Positions 36,198-48,014 of a stretch of 64,000 nt of DNA are shown here, in pieces (positions within the stretch are counted from its first letter, which is position 1; the number at the start of each line of letters is the position of its first letter). The translations under genes were made by a program, and so were the position numbers. The DNA comes from Paguma larvata (Eukaryota; Chordata; Mammalia; Carnivora; Viverridae): positions 76,047,312-76,111,311 of the forward strand of contig CM057826.1 of assembly GCA_030068075.1 (NCBI GenBank). Direction: 5' to 3'. The notes below the pieces were generated by a model that was not told where the DNA came from, made no database searches, and saw only the letters and a list, made by a program, of their open reading frames with translations.

Positions 36198-36824
36198 CTT
36201 ATGAGCTGTTATAATAAAAGATCAATACATAATCCAAGCCTATGAGCAAAACACATTTTGTGCACATATGTAAAAGAATACAAAAGAAAAGGAAGGCAGA
36301 GTTCCTACTTATAAAGAATACAAAAAGAGGTGAGAGTAAATCTCGATATGGTTGATTTTAATTTATGCAGAGATAAGCCCATTAGCTGACTTTTTGAAAA
36401 AGCAGGAAAAAAATTACATTTAAGATTCCTATCAAATACACCTTTGGCCAATTTCTTGATGTTTCCACAAGGTATTTTGCAATCTGCTTTCTTGTTTTAA
36501 TTTTATTCTGTTCCTCAGAATCCCAGATCAGATTTTACTGAGACTTTCTATTGTGCTATTTATAGAAAGTAAGGGTAAACCAAACTTTATAAACATTCAG
36601 AAAATAGTTAGCCTTAGTTACCCTAAGGGCTGGGAAATATGGGATTCTTTGTGTCCATATGGAGAACTTAATGGTCCCAATCAGGGATGGTTTTGTCAGA
36701 CCAAAACTCAAATTGGCGAGAAGGATTAGCACAGGCATGGTAATAGGCCAATTATGTGTATTTTTGTTCCACATATTTCAAATTTATGTAAAAGAGTTCT
36801 TTAAGTCAGTCCTTGGATCAGGTT
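36198..36824. other. No gene recognised
   Basis: AT-rich; no recognised repeat or exon-like frame. Confidence 0.5.
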
Positions 36825-36836
36825 AAGAGCAAACTT

Positions 36837-37070
36837 CTTTTTTTTCCCCCAAATGTTTATTTATTTATTTTGAAAGAGAGAGGGAGAGCACATGAGCAGG
36901 GAAGGGCAGAGAGAAAGAGAGAGAGAGAAATCCCAAGCAGGCTTCATGCTGTTAGTGCAGATCCTAATGCAGGGCTTGATCCCATGAACTGTGAGATCAC
37001 GACCTGAGCTGAAGACCTAAGCTGAAGCCAAGAGTCAGAGGCTTAAATGACTGATCCACCCAGGTGCCCC
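36837..37070 (-). mobile_element. CAN-SINE with a 13-14-bp internal tandem repeat
   Basis: The TSD AAGAGCAAACTT lies at 36825-36836 and 37071-37082, perfect over 12 bp. Near the head, CCTGAGCTGAAGA is followed at once by CCTAAGCTGAAGCC, a short duplication absent from neighbouring SINEs. The reversed head ends in CCACCCAGGTGCCCC. Confidence 0.95.
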
Positions 37071-37082
37071 AAGAGCAAACTT

Positions 37083-37869
37083 ATTACTTTATTAGAAACA
37101 ACAACTGACTACTTAGAACTCAGAGTGTTGTAAAATCATACTCAAGTCACATGCATGACCTTAAGGGAGTTTCTGTGATGAACTGAGAAGAAGAAAGAAC
37201 CCACGCTTAGTTAAAAGATGGGTCAGTTTAGTATACATGTGCAAGCCCCATATGAACAACTATTGGCCTATCTCATTCAGGAGTCCTCTGGAGGGACCAC
37301 AGTAAGGGGAAACCCTCAGGGGTCTCAATTTTGGACAGTGAATCAGATCATACATTTTAACTGGAAAAAGAAGTGGCCAAAGTATAGGCAAATCCTCGAG
37401 CAGTGGCAAATAATCTTGGATGGTTGATCAGGAATCTGAGAGGAACATTCTTGAAAGACTGGGGAAGAAGCACATGGATGGAACTCTGAGAGTAAAATGT
37501 GATCATTTTTCCATGGGAGAGTATCTCACACAGAAGTGTCACTAAAACAAGCATGTTTCAGGATGAATTCACATGCTCTATCCTGCTTCCTTCATACCTG
37601 TTTTCCTGAATAAACTTCCCCAGTAAATCATGTCAACTTACTTTTCCATCTAGGCAACACGACCTATGACAGTGGGAAATAAAACTATCCTGCTATCAAT
37701 TGAAGGAAACAAACAAATAAACAAAGAACTAGACACTTGGACTGAAATTTAAGTAATGAAAAAAATTCTCAGAAACTTTGGAATTATAGGCCTTCCATCA
37801 TATGAGGTGAACACATGTTATATTTGTGGCCCAGAAAATTCATATGAAAAAAAAATAAACTTCAAAAAG
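37083..37869. other. No gene recognised; one tryptophan-rich small frame
   Basis: A 69-codon plus-strand frame at 37218-37427 begins MGQ and has four tryptophans in a short stretch, unusual for AT-rich random translation. It matches no family I can name and has no supporting neighbours. An old repeat or processed pseudogene is possible. Confidence 0.4.
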
Positions 37870-37882
37870 TTAACTTCATATG

Positions 37883-38081
37883 GGAGGAGCCTGGGTGGCT
37901 TTGTTGCTTGAGTGTCCAACTCTTGGTTTTGGCTCTAGTCATAATTTCATGGTTTGTGGGTTCAAGTCTCACATCAAGCCCCTGCTTGGAATTCTGCCTC
38001 CCTCTCTTTCTGCCCCTCCCCTGCTCACTCTCTCTCTTTCTCTCTCTCTCTTTCTCAAAAATAATAAATAAACATTAAAAA
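37883..38081 (+). mobile_element. CAN-SINE, full-length but internally shortened
   Basis: Head AGGAGCCTGGGTGGCTTTG, diverged middle, then a CT tract and the AATAATAAATAAACATTAAA tail. The TSD is TTAACTTCATATG (37870-37882) and TTAACTTCATGTG (38082-38094). The body lacks the usual 'gtgctgacagctcagagcctggagcct' block, so it is shorter than its neighbours. Confidence 0.93.
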
Positions 38082-38499
38082 TTAACTTCATGTGACCTAA
38101 GTTGGTAATATTTTAAGTCCTTTCAGATAAAAAAAAAAAAAACATTCTCCGTGATATATCATGCTCAATCAAAATCTGATAATTTTCCACATTTAAAACC
38201 TGATGAATATAAGTTCATGATCCACAATAACAAAACACATGAAAAAACGAGCTATAATGCATAAAAGCCAACGGAAACAATAAACAGCATAATTAGGCAC
38301 CCTAGGATATTATGTATTTGAATTTTCTTATATTCATTTTAGAGTAATGATATTTAAAATATTAAAATGAAGTAAAGAGGCAATACAAGTAGGAAAAGAA
38401 GATTATAAATAAGGAAAATTTGAAACCCCCCAAAAAAATCCCAGATAGATCTTCTAAATATTTCCATCTCTGTCTATTTAGAAAATCATAAGGATTTCA

Positions 38500-40280
38500 A
38501 TCTCAATGGATATAGATTTCAAGAAACTAATTCTGAAGATTATATGGAAAGGAAAAGACTAAGAGTAGTCAACAAAATATTAAAGAAGAACAAAGTCAGA
38601 GGACTAACACTGCCTAACTTTAAGACTTACTGTAAAGTTAAAGTACTCAAAACAGTATGGTATTGGTAAGAGAATAAATAGATAAATGGAACAGTGTAGA
38701 GAGCCCAAAAATACACTTTAAGGCTTACTTAAAGTTAAAGTAATCAAAACAGTGTGATATTGGTAAGAGAATAAATAGATAAATGGAACAGTGTAGAGAG
38801 CCCGAAAATACACCTGCATAAACATAGTCAACAAAGAACAAGGGAAATCCAAAGGAGAAAGATCATCTTTTCAACAAATGGTGATGGAATAACTATACAT
38901 GCAAAAAATATATATTAATAATCTAGACACTGACCCAACAACCTTCAGAAAAATTAATTCAAAATGGATCACTGACCACAATGTAAAATACAAACTAAAG
39001 AAACTTCTGGAAAATAATTAAAGAGAAAATCTAGGTATTCTTCGGTTTGGCAATTAATTCTTAAATATAACACCCAAAGTATAATCTATGAAAAAAAATT
39101 GGTAAGTTGGATTGTATTCAAATTAAAAACTTCTGCTCTGGGAGATACTGTAAATGAAATGAAAAGACAAGATGGGGAGAACATATTTTCTAAACACTTA
39201 TCTGAAAAATAACATATTCAAAATATACAAAGAACTCTACAAACTCAACAATAAGAAAACAAACAACCTAATTTAAAAATGGACAAGAGATATGTGGAAA
39301 CATCTCATTAAGAAAATTCGCAGATGGCAAATAAGGATATCAAAGGTGCTCAAAATCATATCATCAAAGAACTTCAAATTAAAATAACAATGACATACCA
39401 GTGCACACCTATTAGAATGGCTAAGGTTTAAAAGACAAACAACACTAAATGCTAACAAGGACATGGAGCAACAAAAATCCTCATTCATTTCTGGTGAAAA
39501 TGCAAAATGGTACATTAACCGTAGAAGAGTTTAGCTGTTACTTACAAAGCTAAACAGAGTTTTACTATTCAAGCCAACAATCATGTTCCTTGGTAATTAT
39601 CCAAATGAGTTGAAAACTTAAGTTTACACAAAACTCTGTGCATAGATGTTTATAGCAGATTTAGTCATAATTACCAAAACTTGGAAACTACCAACATATT
39701 TTTCAACTGGTGAACAGATAAACAAACTGTAGTTACACCCATACAATAGAATAGTAATTATTTAATGATAAAAAGAGATACACTGAAAAGCCATGAAAAG
39801 ACAAGGAGAAAGCTTACATGTGTATTCCTAAGTAAAACAAGCCTGTCCGAAAAGACTATACCCTTTGTGATTCTACCTATATGACGCTCTGGAAAAAGCA
39901 AAACTAAAGAGACATTAAAAGGTAAGTATTTGCCAAGGCTTGGTGGAGAGAATAAGAACGAAGAATGGAGAAGAATAAATAGGTGGAGAAAAGGGGAGTC
40001 TTAGAGTAGTGAAATAAATGTATATATACTGTAACCGCTGAAATTATGAATTTATAAAAACCCATATGAATGTATAAATCCATATACTGTTAATAATCTT
40101 GTATCCAATGTTGGTTCACCAACTCTAATAAAGTACTATAGACATGCAAGATGTTAATAATTAAGAGAAACTGTGGGCAGGATTAGGGTAAGTATATGGG
40201 AATTCTCTTTACTTTCTGTAAACTTTTCTGTAAACTTAAAACTTCAGTAAAAATATAATAATTAAAAACTATTAATAATC
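38500..40280 (+). mobile_element. Old L1 (L1M-like) ORF2 3' part and 3' UTR
   Basis: Blocks follow L1 ORF2: GACTAACACTGCCTAACTTT, AAGTTAAAGTACTCAAAACA, GTATGGTATTGG, ACCTTCAGAAAAATTAATTC, AAATTAAAAACTTCTGCTCT and ATACCAGTGCACACCTATTA. A diverged 3' UTR then ends near AAACTTCAGTAAAAATATAA. Stops and frameshifts are spread throughout, so no protein is possible. It carries a 97-98-bp tandem duplication at 38619-38813. Confidence 0.85.
38619..38813 (+). repeat. 97-98-bp tandem duplication inside an L1
   Basis: Unit 1 is 38619-38716 and unit 2 is 38717-38813, exactly adjacent. The second halves, including AGAGAATAAATAGATAAATG and GAACAGTGTAGAGAGCCC, are almost identical. The first halves differ by a few substitutions and one short indel. 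Confidence 0.95.
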
Positions 40281-40319
40281 TCAATGAACAATTAAATATT
40301 ATTAGATATTACTGAAAAA

Positions 40320-40783
40320 GAATATTAGTGAGTTGCAAAATGGATTTAAAATTGCACAGAATGCAGAGCAAAGACACAAAACTATAGATAGGGTGAAAGA
40401 GAGGATTTTGGAGTTAAATAAAACAAAGGACAATATAAGAAAATTTACCAGGTGCGCTCAATTTAAGTATAAGCAAAGTATGCAGATACTGTAAGTTGCA
40501 ATATGAAAATGTATTAGCTAAGAAGTTCATAGACTTGATTAAATATATAAATCCTATAATTCAGATAGTACGAAAACTTGAAACAGAAATTATAAAAAAA
40601 TCCACAGCTAAATGCTTGGTGGTAATTGTGAAACACAAAATTAAAAAATGGAACTTTAAACGTCCCGTCAGAGAGAAAAGGAATGACAATTAGATTCATA
40701 ATCACCAACAATGCAAACCAGGAGACAATGAAATTTCTTTCAAAATTAAAAAGCAAATTTAAGCATTAGGAAAAATATCAATG
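40320..40783 (+). mobile_element. Old L1 fragment, region around the ORF1 end / inter-ORF
   Basis: CAGCTAAATGCTTGGTGGTA, ATTGTGAAACACAAAATT, AGAGAGAAAAGGAATGACAA and CAAACCAGGAGACAATGAAA match the stretch between the ORF1 C-terminus and ORF2 of mammalian L1. The 65-codon frame at 40496-40693 is a relic of this. This piece lies 3' of an ORF2/3' UTR copy, so it must be a separate insertion or a rearranged piece. Confidence 0.7.
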
Positions 40784-40895
40784 AGAGGTGCATGTCTGGC
40801 TCAGTCAATAGAGCATGGTCTCTTGGTCTCAGGGTTTTAATAAAGTTCAAGCTCCACACTGAGTGTAAAGATTACTTTGAGAAAACTGTTTCTTA
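40784..40895 (+). mobile_element. Older short carnivore SINE subfamily
   Basis: GTGCATGTCTGGCTCAGTCA, ATAGAGCATG, TTGGTCTCAGGG and GAGTGTAAAGATTACTTTGA. This matches the short tRNA-Lys-type carnivore SINE that ends in 'gtgtagagattacttaaaaataaa' and lacks the CT-rich body of the felid subfamily elsewhere in the window. It is nested in L1-like DNA. Confidence 0.7.
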
Positions 40896-42667
40896 AAGAG
40901 AAAATATAAGTAAGTATTTACCTAACTGATCAAGATTTTAATATGCAAGAATTTCATGTACTATGTATTTTTAAATATCACTGACATAAATATGAAATAA
41001 TCCAACGAAACTTGCATCTAGCTAGCAAAATACCAAAAATGATTTATAATGGCTAAAATAATGTCATTTTTAGTAATGAGGAAAAAAGTTATGTGATTTA
41101 GCTAGGCTTATGTCAAAAGAAAAGAAAATATCTCAATAAAAGAGGATGATTATTTAATAAGCTTAAACAACTTTATGGAAAAAATTATATGTGTCCATAC
41201 TCGGTACAAAAAAACAGTTAAAAGGTAATATAATCTTTATTTGAACATATAGATTCATTATGATTTACTTTCAACTAACACAGAAAACAGAACGGATTAT
41301 TATAATCATCTTAAAGAACAATATATTTTAAAAAGAATTTATATGGAGAAATTTAATAATCAAATAAAACTAAAGTTGAAAAAGGACTTACGAACCTGAT
41401 GAAGCTCTATGTTAAAGGCACCTATAACTTAAACAAAAAATAATGGCTCTGCAGTTTATCCTTTCTTATAAATTCTAATGAAAAACTGAATATATTCACA
41501 TGACCAAAGGGATCATGAACTTAGCAGAGGGCACTGAGATATGAGAAATAAACAAAGTGTTTTATGAAAGTGAGAGATTCTAAAACAGGTTATAAGATAT
41601 TAAAAATCTATAGGAAATTTGAATGTGAGTACAAGGATTTTATGTAGGGCTTTGATACCAGTGGATCCCCTGAGAATATTTATAGTAAAGAAAAGAAAAC
41701 AAATATAAAAAATACAAATCCACAATTTCTATATAAAAAAAATCAAATATATTATGTTTAGGATTATAGATTTTTTTCATATCCTTATGTTGGTTTTGTA
41801 AATTAAAATATAGTAATGAAGGAAAATGCAGAGAAAATATAGTATTCTCTGTGATTCAACAATGTGAGTTCTGGGTAAGCAAGAAACACAAATCCAAAAA
41901 CTCAGTAATTCATAGTTTGTGGAGATTTAATTGAAGAAACAATAATTTTTATAACTAATGGAAAAGAAAAATATGACTGAGCTGTATTACCATTCTTGGT
42001 GTTCATAAAATATTGTAGCAAAGTCAGCAAGTGTAAACAAAAAGGAAGCAAACCACATTTCAAACAGATGTTGAAAGAAAACATCTGACTTGGAGTGAAA
42101 TGAATGGCTGTTCAAACACTAGAAGCTCTCTACTTTATCGAATCATTTCTACACTGACGGTTGGTGGAGGTGGGGGGGGAACTATACAAAGAGGAGAGTC
42201 TGCATCTTAAAAGGGAAGAAAGAATTTAACAAATTCATTATTTTATCAAGTACATTGATTAATAGAAACACTTAAGACTTTAACAATTATATACATATAT
42301 CTATATATATATGTGTGTGTGTGTGTGCATGGATACACATGAGCTTAAGTACACAAGAAGATCTAGTAGAAAAATCTGAACATTAACTTGTTCTACTTGA
42401 GTCAAGTTTGTCAATAATGATGATGTTATACATTTGCACACAGGGAGAACTCAGGAAGAGAGAATAAAATATCTGTAAAATATCTACTGTTTTAGAGATG
42501 TCATGAGCTCAGACTAAAAATACACAATTTTAATTTTAAAAATGTACGTGTAAAAATATGTGAATAGACAATAAAATACCAATTCATAATATTTTCTATC
42601 TTCCTCCTTGTAATGATAAAAGCATGTAAATCTAAAAAAAAAAATTACTGAAGTACAAAGAAGATTT
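40896..42667. other. No gene recognised; probably degenerate L1-like AT-rich DNA
   Basis: Adenine-rich on the + strand with frequent GAAAA/AATAAA motifs, as in decayed L1 sense strand, but no block is diagnostic. A (TA)n(TG)n tract lies at 42284-42328, and a short GGTGGAGGTGGGGGGG run at about 42163-42179. Confidence 0.45.
42284..42328 (+). repeat. (TA)n/(TG)n microsatellite
   Basis: ACATATATCTATATATATAT passes into a GTGTGTGTGTGTGTG run. Compound dinucleotide repeat. Confidence 0.9.
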
Positions 42668-42770
42668 AAGGGGAGGTACAAACGTCCAGTTGTAAGATAA
42701 ATAAAACATAGGGATTACAAGTACAGCATGGGAAATATAGTCAGTAATATTATAAGAACATATGGTGACA
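42668..42770 (+). mobile_element. L1 3' UTR fragment
   Basis: GGGGAGGTACAAACGTCCAG, TTGTAAGATAAATAAAACA, GTACAGCATGGGAAATATAG and TCAGTAATATTATAAGAA match the L1 3' UTR block that also appears, diverged, at 61170-61240. Confidence 0.7.
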
Positions 42771-43065
42771 AAAGCACATCAATTTATTTTTTTTCAAAAG
42801 TGGAGATGGGCAGTAGTAGGACTGTCATGGTATAGAAAATTATCCAAAAAAGTTTGCCTTATATTTAAAGACATAGAGCATCATGGGCTGGCTAGTAGTC
42901 CTCTCTGTTTCAGAGATTTTTAAAAGTACAGCACGATACAACTGCTGAGCAGGGAACATACTTCTTGTGTAAACCATATAGGCAAGATTTCAGGAACAGC
43001 TTACTTGTGCCTGGTATATAGCAAGAGGTCACAAAGAGGCATCAGTATTAAAAAGGGATGGATTC

Positions 43066-43171
43066 TTAAAAAAGAAAAAAGAAAGAAAGAGAAAGAAAGA
43101 AAAGAAAGGAAGGAAGGAAGGAAGGAAGGAAGGAAGGAAGGAAGGAAGGAAGGAAGAAAGAAAAAGAAAAA
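43066..43171 (+). repeat. (GAAA)n/(GGAA)n microsatellite
   Basis: A purine-only tract about 100 bp long. GAAA-type units pass into about a dozen uninterrupted GGAA units (about 43107-43155) and back to GAAA. The 87-codon plus frame and 70-codon minus frame across it are translations of the repeat. Confidence 0.95.
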
Positions 43172-44289
43172 ATATACAACTAGATCTGACCTAAAGACCA
43201 TACAGTACCTCATGAGTCGTGGGAGTCATGTCCTGTTTTATAATTTAGAATTGTGTTTCTTTACTTAATGTGAGCATACACATAGATACATGCACATACA
43301 TACACAGCTCCAAATTTAAAATGTGTTTCCATCATTTATATGCAAAGTCTTATGAATTTGTCTTCATGAAATGAAGTTAATCATCTTTTAAGATTTTTTT
43401 CAAAGTTTTAGCTGTTTTAATTTACCTTACTTTCCCCAACATTGATTCACCACAATTTCCTCAATGTAGCCTAGATTAAATATATCCAGAGTGTATTTCA
43501 CATTTTAACACTTAGCATGCATTACATTTTCAAAATTAAATGTAAAATATTCATTTAATCATGTAATTCAAGATATATATGAACTAAAATATGTTTAAGA
43601 AAACATCCAGTTGCATGTCTATTAGAAAAGAGAAATTCTGTGATTTAAGGATAAAATCCTTGATATTCAAAATGTGTAGATGCCAAAATTAGAAGTACAT
43701 AAGATATTTTTATTTTCTAATGTCAAAGGCCCAAAGTTTAGAAAAATAAATGACTACATTAAACTTTGGCCAACCTCAGAAAAACAGCAATAATACATTA
43801 CAAATAAAAGTAAAAATAAAATGTTAAAAATATCCTCAAAGTTTATAGAAAATATCATATAATATAAATTGTTATAAACTCTGCTTGAAAATTTTAAAAT
43901 AGTGACTTGATTACGGGGTAAATAGTGATTTTAAGTAAATTACTTTTTAAGATATTGTTATTTGGTAAATTGGCTTTCTGAGGATTAATACCTGTCTTCC
44001 TCAAAAGGTGACTTAAATCATATTGTTACTTCCTCTCACCATACTCCAGCCATACTAAAGCTTATCCCTTTAACACATTATGCTCCTTTCATAAATGATT
44101 CTTTTTCAATATTGTATCATTTGGCTAAAAACTCTTTCACCTCCCCCTTCCAATTTGCCTAATGAAATTCTATTTATTGTCAGCCATGTCAGCTCTAGAA
44201 AACTTCCTCTTAACCTCAGAATACGTAATACAAACAGAGACTTGATCTATATAGTTGCATATTCATTGGTTTGAATATTCGACTAATAA
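43172..44289. other. No gene recognised
   Basis: AT-rich. No repeat family or exon-like frame identified. Confidence 0.5.
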
Positions 44290-44680
44290 CGGTGATAGAT
44301 TAGATTACTCTTCAGCAAATATTTATTGCCCTGTCCCTTGATGCAGAGTATTTCTCTGCTCAGTGATATGGGATTGGTCATTGGCTTGTTTGACTAATGG
44401 AACGTGAGCCATGTATGCTTTAAGAATTATCATGTATCTCTTCTTGCTGTCTTGCTCTTATCTTTTTGTCATTTACCAGAAGAATGTACACTAGTTGGTC
44501 AGAGAATGAGAAATGCTTGGATCAAAACTGCATCCAGTCTGCATCTTGTGGTAAATTTCAGCAGAGTCAGAGCTAACGTGGAGATGAGTAAGTGAAATCA
44601 TAATGGTTTGGTTTCAAATCTCTCAATTTGGGGGTGGACTGTTATACAGTATTGTTGTAGCAGCAGCTGACTACTATGAA
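44290..44680. mobile_element. Possible old LTR-like repeat
   Basis: The stretch GTCATTGGCTTGTTTGACTA, ATGGAACGTGAGCC and, further on, TTGTTGTAGCAGCAGCTGAC resembles a dispersed mammalian repeat with a 'ttggccaatgggatgtgagc' block and an LTR-like end. Weak and unassigned. The 63-codon frame at 44404-44595 lies within it. Confidence 0.3.
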
Positions 44681-44927
44681 TGGCTATTTCCACAAGTCTA
44701 CCAAAATAATTTTTGAATAAACATGAAACAGAAATAAAATTTCCCATAGCTGAATGAGTAAGTAAAACATGGCTCATTCTTTTGAAGATGACTATAGTAA
44801 TTAAAAATGCTGCTCCATTTTGTTTAACTCCCAATACCTGTTTTAAAAAAACTACTATTTTTGGAAACTAATATAGCACATTATAAGAAGTCAATATATA
44901 GAGAGAATTACAAAGAGACACATTTTT

Positions 44928-45149
44928 GGGGCTCCTAGGTGGCTCAATCGGTTAAGCGTCCAACTTTGTTCAGGTCATGATCTCACAATTAGTGAGTTGA
45001 AATCCCATATTGAGCTCTGTGTTGACAGCTCAGAACCCAGAACATGCTTCAGATTTTGTATCTCCATCTCTCTCTGTCCCTTCCTTGCTCAAGCTCTGTT
45101 TCTGTCTCTCAAAATTAAAATAAATATATATTTAAAAAAAACACAGAGA
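44928..45149 (+). mobile_element. CAN-SINE, full-length
   Basis: Head GGGGCTCCTAGGTGGCTCAA, GGTTAAGCGTCCAACTTTG, CT-rich body and a tail of AAAATTAAAATAAATATATA. Diverged at the B-box (GTGAGTTGAAATCCC). The TSD is unclear. Confidence 0.93.
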
Positions 45150-45918
45150 AATTTTTAAACCATGCAAAATAAAACATGCACACACACAACACAAAACTAT
45201 TAATATTCCAAAGAGGTATGTATATGTGTAGATATATAGATACAAAGACGGAAATAATTTTATCAATAAAGGAATTACATTATTTTAAAATTAAGACAAC
45301 ATAATTTTAATTGAATGGAAAGATTTTGAAGCAAAATTGAAAGAAAGGCTAAATTTCATCAGACATCAATATCTTCCAAAAATAAAACACTACTTAGAAG
45401 AAATATTATAAAAATTAAGAGAACAATCATACTTTCATATTATGTATTTCAAATGTGGATAGTATTATATTGACTTTTTATGAATTATTAGACAATTGAC
45501 ACTCTCACACAGTCATAAAACAATTTCCTATCTCAATTTTTATTAGGTTTATGATTGTCAAAGTTACTGCAATTACATTCTATTTTATGAACATTTTCCC
45601 CACACTGTTCGTCAGTGCTCCCTTTTCGATGGTTTCATAACTTAGTTCTTTATTTAAATTCATTTCTCATCATAATTTCCTTTGAAAAGGAGTCATGAAT
45701 GCAGTAGTACAGGACTTCTTTCATGACTAAGACTGTATATGAGCTGTTTCTAAACTTGAATGATATACTGGCTCAAAATAATTTTATTGTGTTGAGTCAT
45801 CCAAACACATCCTGTCTATTCCCTGCATATTTTTTTGAAAATTTAAGGGTGACTGGGAATTTTTCCTCTTTATAGCACTCTAGATTTTTTTGCTTGAAAA
45901 ATCCTTTGTTTTCGCTTT
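45150..45918. other. No gene recognised
   Basis: AT-rich; short (CA)n run near 45178-45190. Confidence 0.5.
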
Positions 45919-45929
45919 AAATTTTAAAT

Positions 45930-46136
45930 TTTTTTTAACGTTTATTTATTTTTTGAGACATAGAGACAGAGCATGAGCAGGAATAGGGCAGAGAGAGGGA
46001 GACACAGAATCCGAAGCAGGCTCCAGGCTCTGAGCTGTCAGCACAGAGCCCGACGCGGGGCTCGAACTCACAGACCGTGAGATCATGACCTGAGCCGAAG
46101 TCGGCCGCTTAACCGACTGAGCCACCCAGACACTCC
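45930..46136 (-). mobile_element. CAN-SINE, full-length, relatively young
   Basis: In antisense it is near-consensus, keeping CCCGACGCGGGGCTCGAACT and GTCGGCCGCTTAACCGACTG with their CpGs. Only the extreme head is altered (CAGACACTCC). A short TSD AAATTTTAA (45919-45927 and 46139-46147) fits. The A- and B-box regions are intact. Confidence 0.95.
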
Positions 46137-46196
46137 AGAAATTTTAATAATGTACACATAATACATCAAATTTTTAGAGCCAACATTAGCATTTTT

Positions 46197-46386
46197 ACTT
46201 TACTTTAGAGAGAGAGAGCATAAGTGGGGGAGAAGGGGAGAGGGAGAGAGAGAGAATCTTAAGCAGGCTCCAAACCCAACACAGAGCCTGACACAGGGCT
46301 TGATCCCAACACCCTGGGATCATGACCTGAGCCAAAACCAAGAGTCAGACACTCAACCTACTTAACCACTCTCGTATCCCAACTTT
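46197..46386 (-). mobile_element. CAN-SINE, older subfamily
   Basis: A GA body (AGAGAGAGAGCATAAGTGGG) is followed by AACACAGAGCCTGACACAGG, GATCATGACCTGAGCC, AAAACCAAGAGTCAGAC and a decayed head. Lacks the 'gaggctctgagctgtcagcacag' segment of the younger type. TSD candidate CATTAGCATTTTT (46184-46196) and CATTAGAATTTTT (46387-46399). Confidence 0.9.
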
Positions 46387-46814
46387 CATTAGAATTTTTC
46401 TTTTTGGTACATGGATTTAGTTTTTCCTTTATTACAAGAATTTTTCTCATGTTATTGACTTAAGTGTATATATGTAATATATGTGATGTATTATTAGATT
46501 ATACATTATATATTCATTTGTTGAATGCCTTAAATCTTTAATGACACAGGAATCTGTTTATATGTAAATTATACATAAAGCTGATGCTATAAAACTGATC
46601 TAAGAAAAACTATTCACATGGGGAAAAAAGCAAAAACAACTAAAGATTATATGGAAATACATACTAACATGACACAGTGCTTATAGAGAATGATCATGGA
46701 TGATTATCGTTTACGTTTCCCTCCTCATGAAACAGGTTTTTGTTCTTTTTTGTATTAAATAATGAGTTTGTGATGTTCTAAAACAAACGCAAAATAGAAT
46801 AAAGTTTATAGGCA

Positions 46815-46990
46815 GACTGATTGGAGGTCAAAATTCAGCTGAAGCATTTATAAAATGATTTGGGAAATGTTCCATAGTTTCTCTGAGATTCAGTTTCCTC
46901 ATTTGAAAATTAAGGATCAAAAGAACTATTTCACAGGGTTATATGGATTATGAGAGATAAAGTACAATAGTCAATATCAGTAAATAATAA
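46815..46990 (-). mobile_element. MIR SINE fragment, minus strand
   Basis: GAGATTCAGTTTCCTCATTT, GAAAATTAAGGATCAAAAGA and TTTCACAGGGTTATATGGAT follow antisense MIR ('cctcagtttcctcatctgtaaaatggggataa...catagggttgttgtgaggatt'). Confidence 0.75.
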
Positions 46991-47805
46991 GCAACAAAGA
47001 AAATACCTCATATTCAATGCCTTTTTAATATCTCTATTGCCACATTAGTCTAAGCCACCTTTGTCTATTTCTTGCACAACGCATTCCCAAGTCATTCTTA
47101 ATATAGAAAACACAAATATTCTTTTAAAATATAAATCACTGTTGAATATACTTGAATAAAAAATTAAAATAAAAAATACAATAAATGCATTAAAATCATT
47201 TTATGTCATTCCCCTGCTTTTGTAGCTAGTGCAATCAGTTTTGGGGGAAAAACTGTCACATCTCTCTTTTTTTATTTATTAATGACTCCAACAAACTCAT
47301 GTTAACATAAGGAAGAGGGTCTAAATCCTCCTCTAAATCCCCCTCTGAAGCTTCTCCCTAGCCCTCAATTTCAAGAGCCCTAAGTATTTATTTATAACAA
47401 ATAAATTTTTCCTGGGACTCTAAAACCCTATGATTGACATATAAATTGGAAAAATTTTCTGGAAAACAATTTAATAATAATTCCTAAAATGTAAAATGTA
47501 TATACTTTTTATTACCAATTATATTTCTCATAATTAATTCTAATATATTAACCAATATGTGCAGAGCTATATGTGCTATAAAGCTAAGTAACACATTTGC
47601 TTCAGTTTTTTTGTTAGTAGTAGGGGTAAAGGCATCATTAATATTCATCAATAGGGTGATAAATAAATTATACTATATACTATAATAAAATCATGCTATA
47701 AAAAAAGACTTCAGTAGAAAGATGGGACTTCTATATAAAAATGGTAGAATAAGCCATTTTCTTCTACTTTCTTTCACTGAAATCCCAAAATGTAATAAAA
47801 GGAGT
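46991..47805. other. No gene recognised
   Basis: AT-rich; no recognised repeat or exon-like frame. Confidence 0.5.
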
Positions 47806-47821
47806 AAAAAATATAGACATT

Positions 47822-48014
47822 GGGGCTTCTGGGTGGCTCAGTTGGTATAGCATTTTACTCTTGATTTTGACTCGGATTATAATCTCCTGGTTTGTGAATT
47901 TAAACCCCACGTTGGGCTCTGTGTTGACGGCGTGGAGCCTGCCTCTCTCTTCCCTCTTTTTTTTTTTTCTTTCTCCTCCTGTGTCTCTAAATAAATAAAT
48001 ACAAAAACGTTTTT
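47822..48014 (+). mobile_element. CAN-SINE, full-length with T-rich interruption
   Basis: Head GGGGCTTCTGGGTGGCTCAG, diverged middle, a body containing an 11-T run near 47959, and a short AAATAAATAAATAC tail. TSD candidates AAAAAATATAGACAT (about 47806-47820) and AAAAAATAGACAT (48015-48027) differ by a 2-bp indel. Confidence 0.92.
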
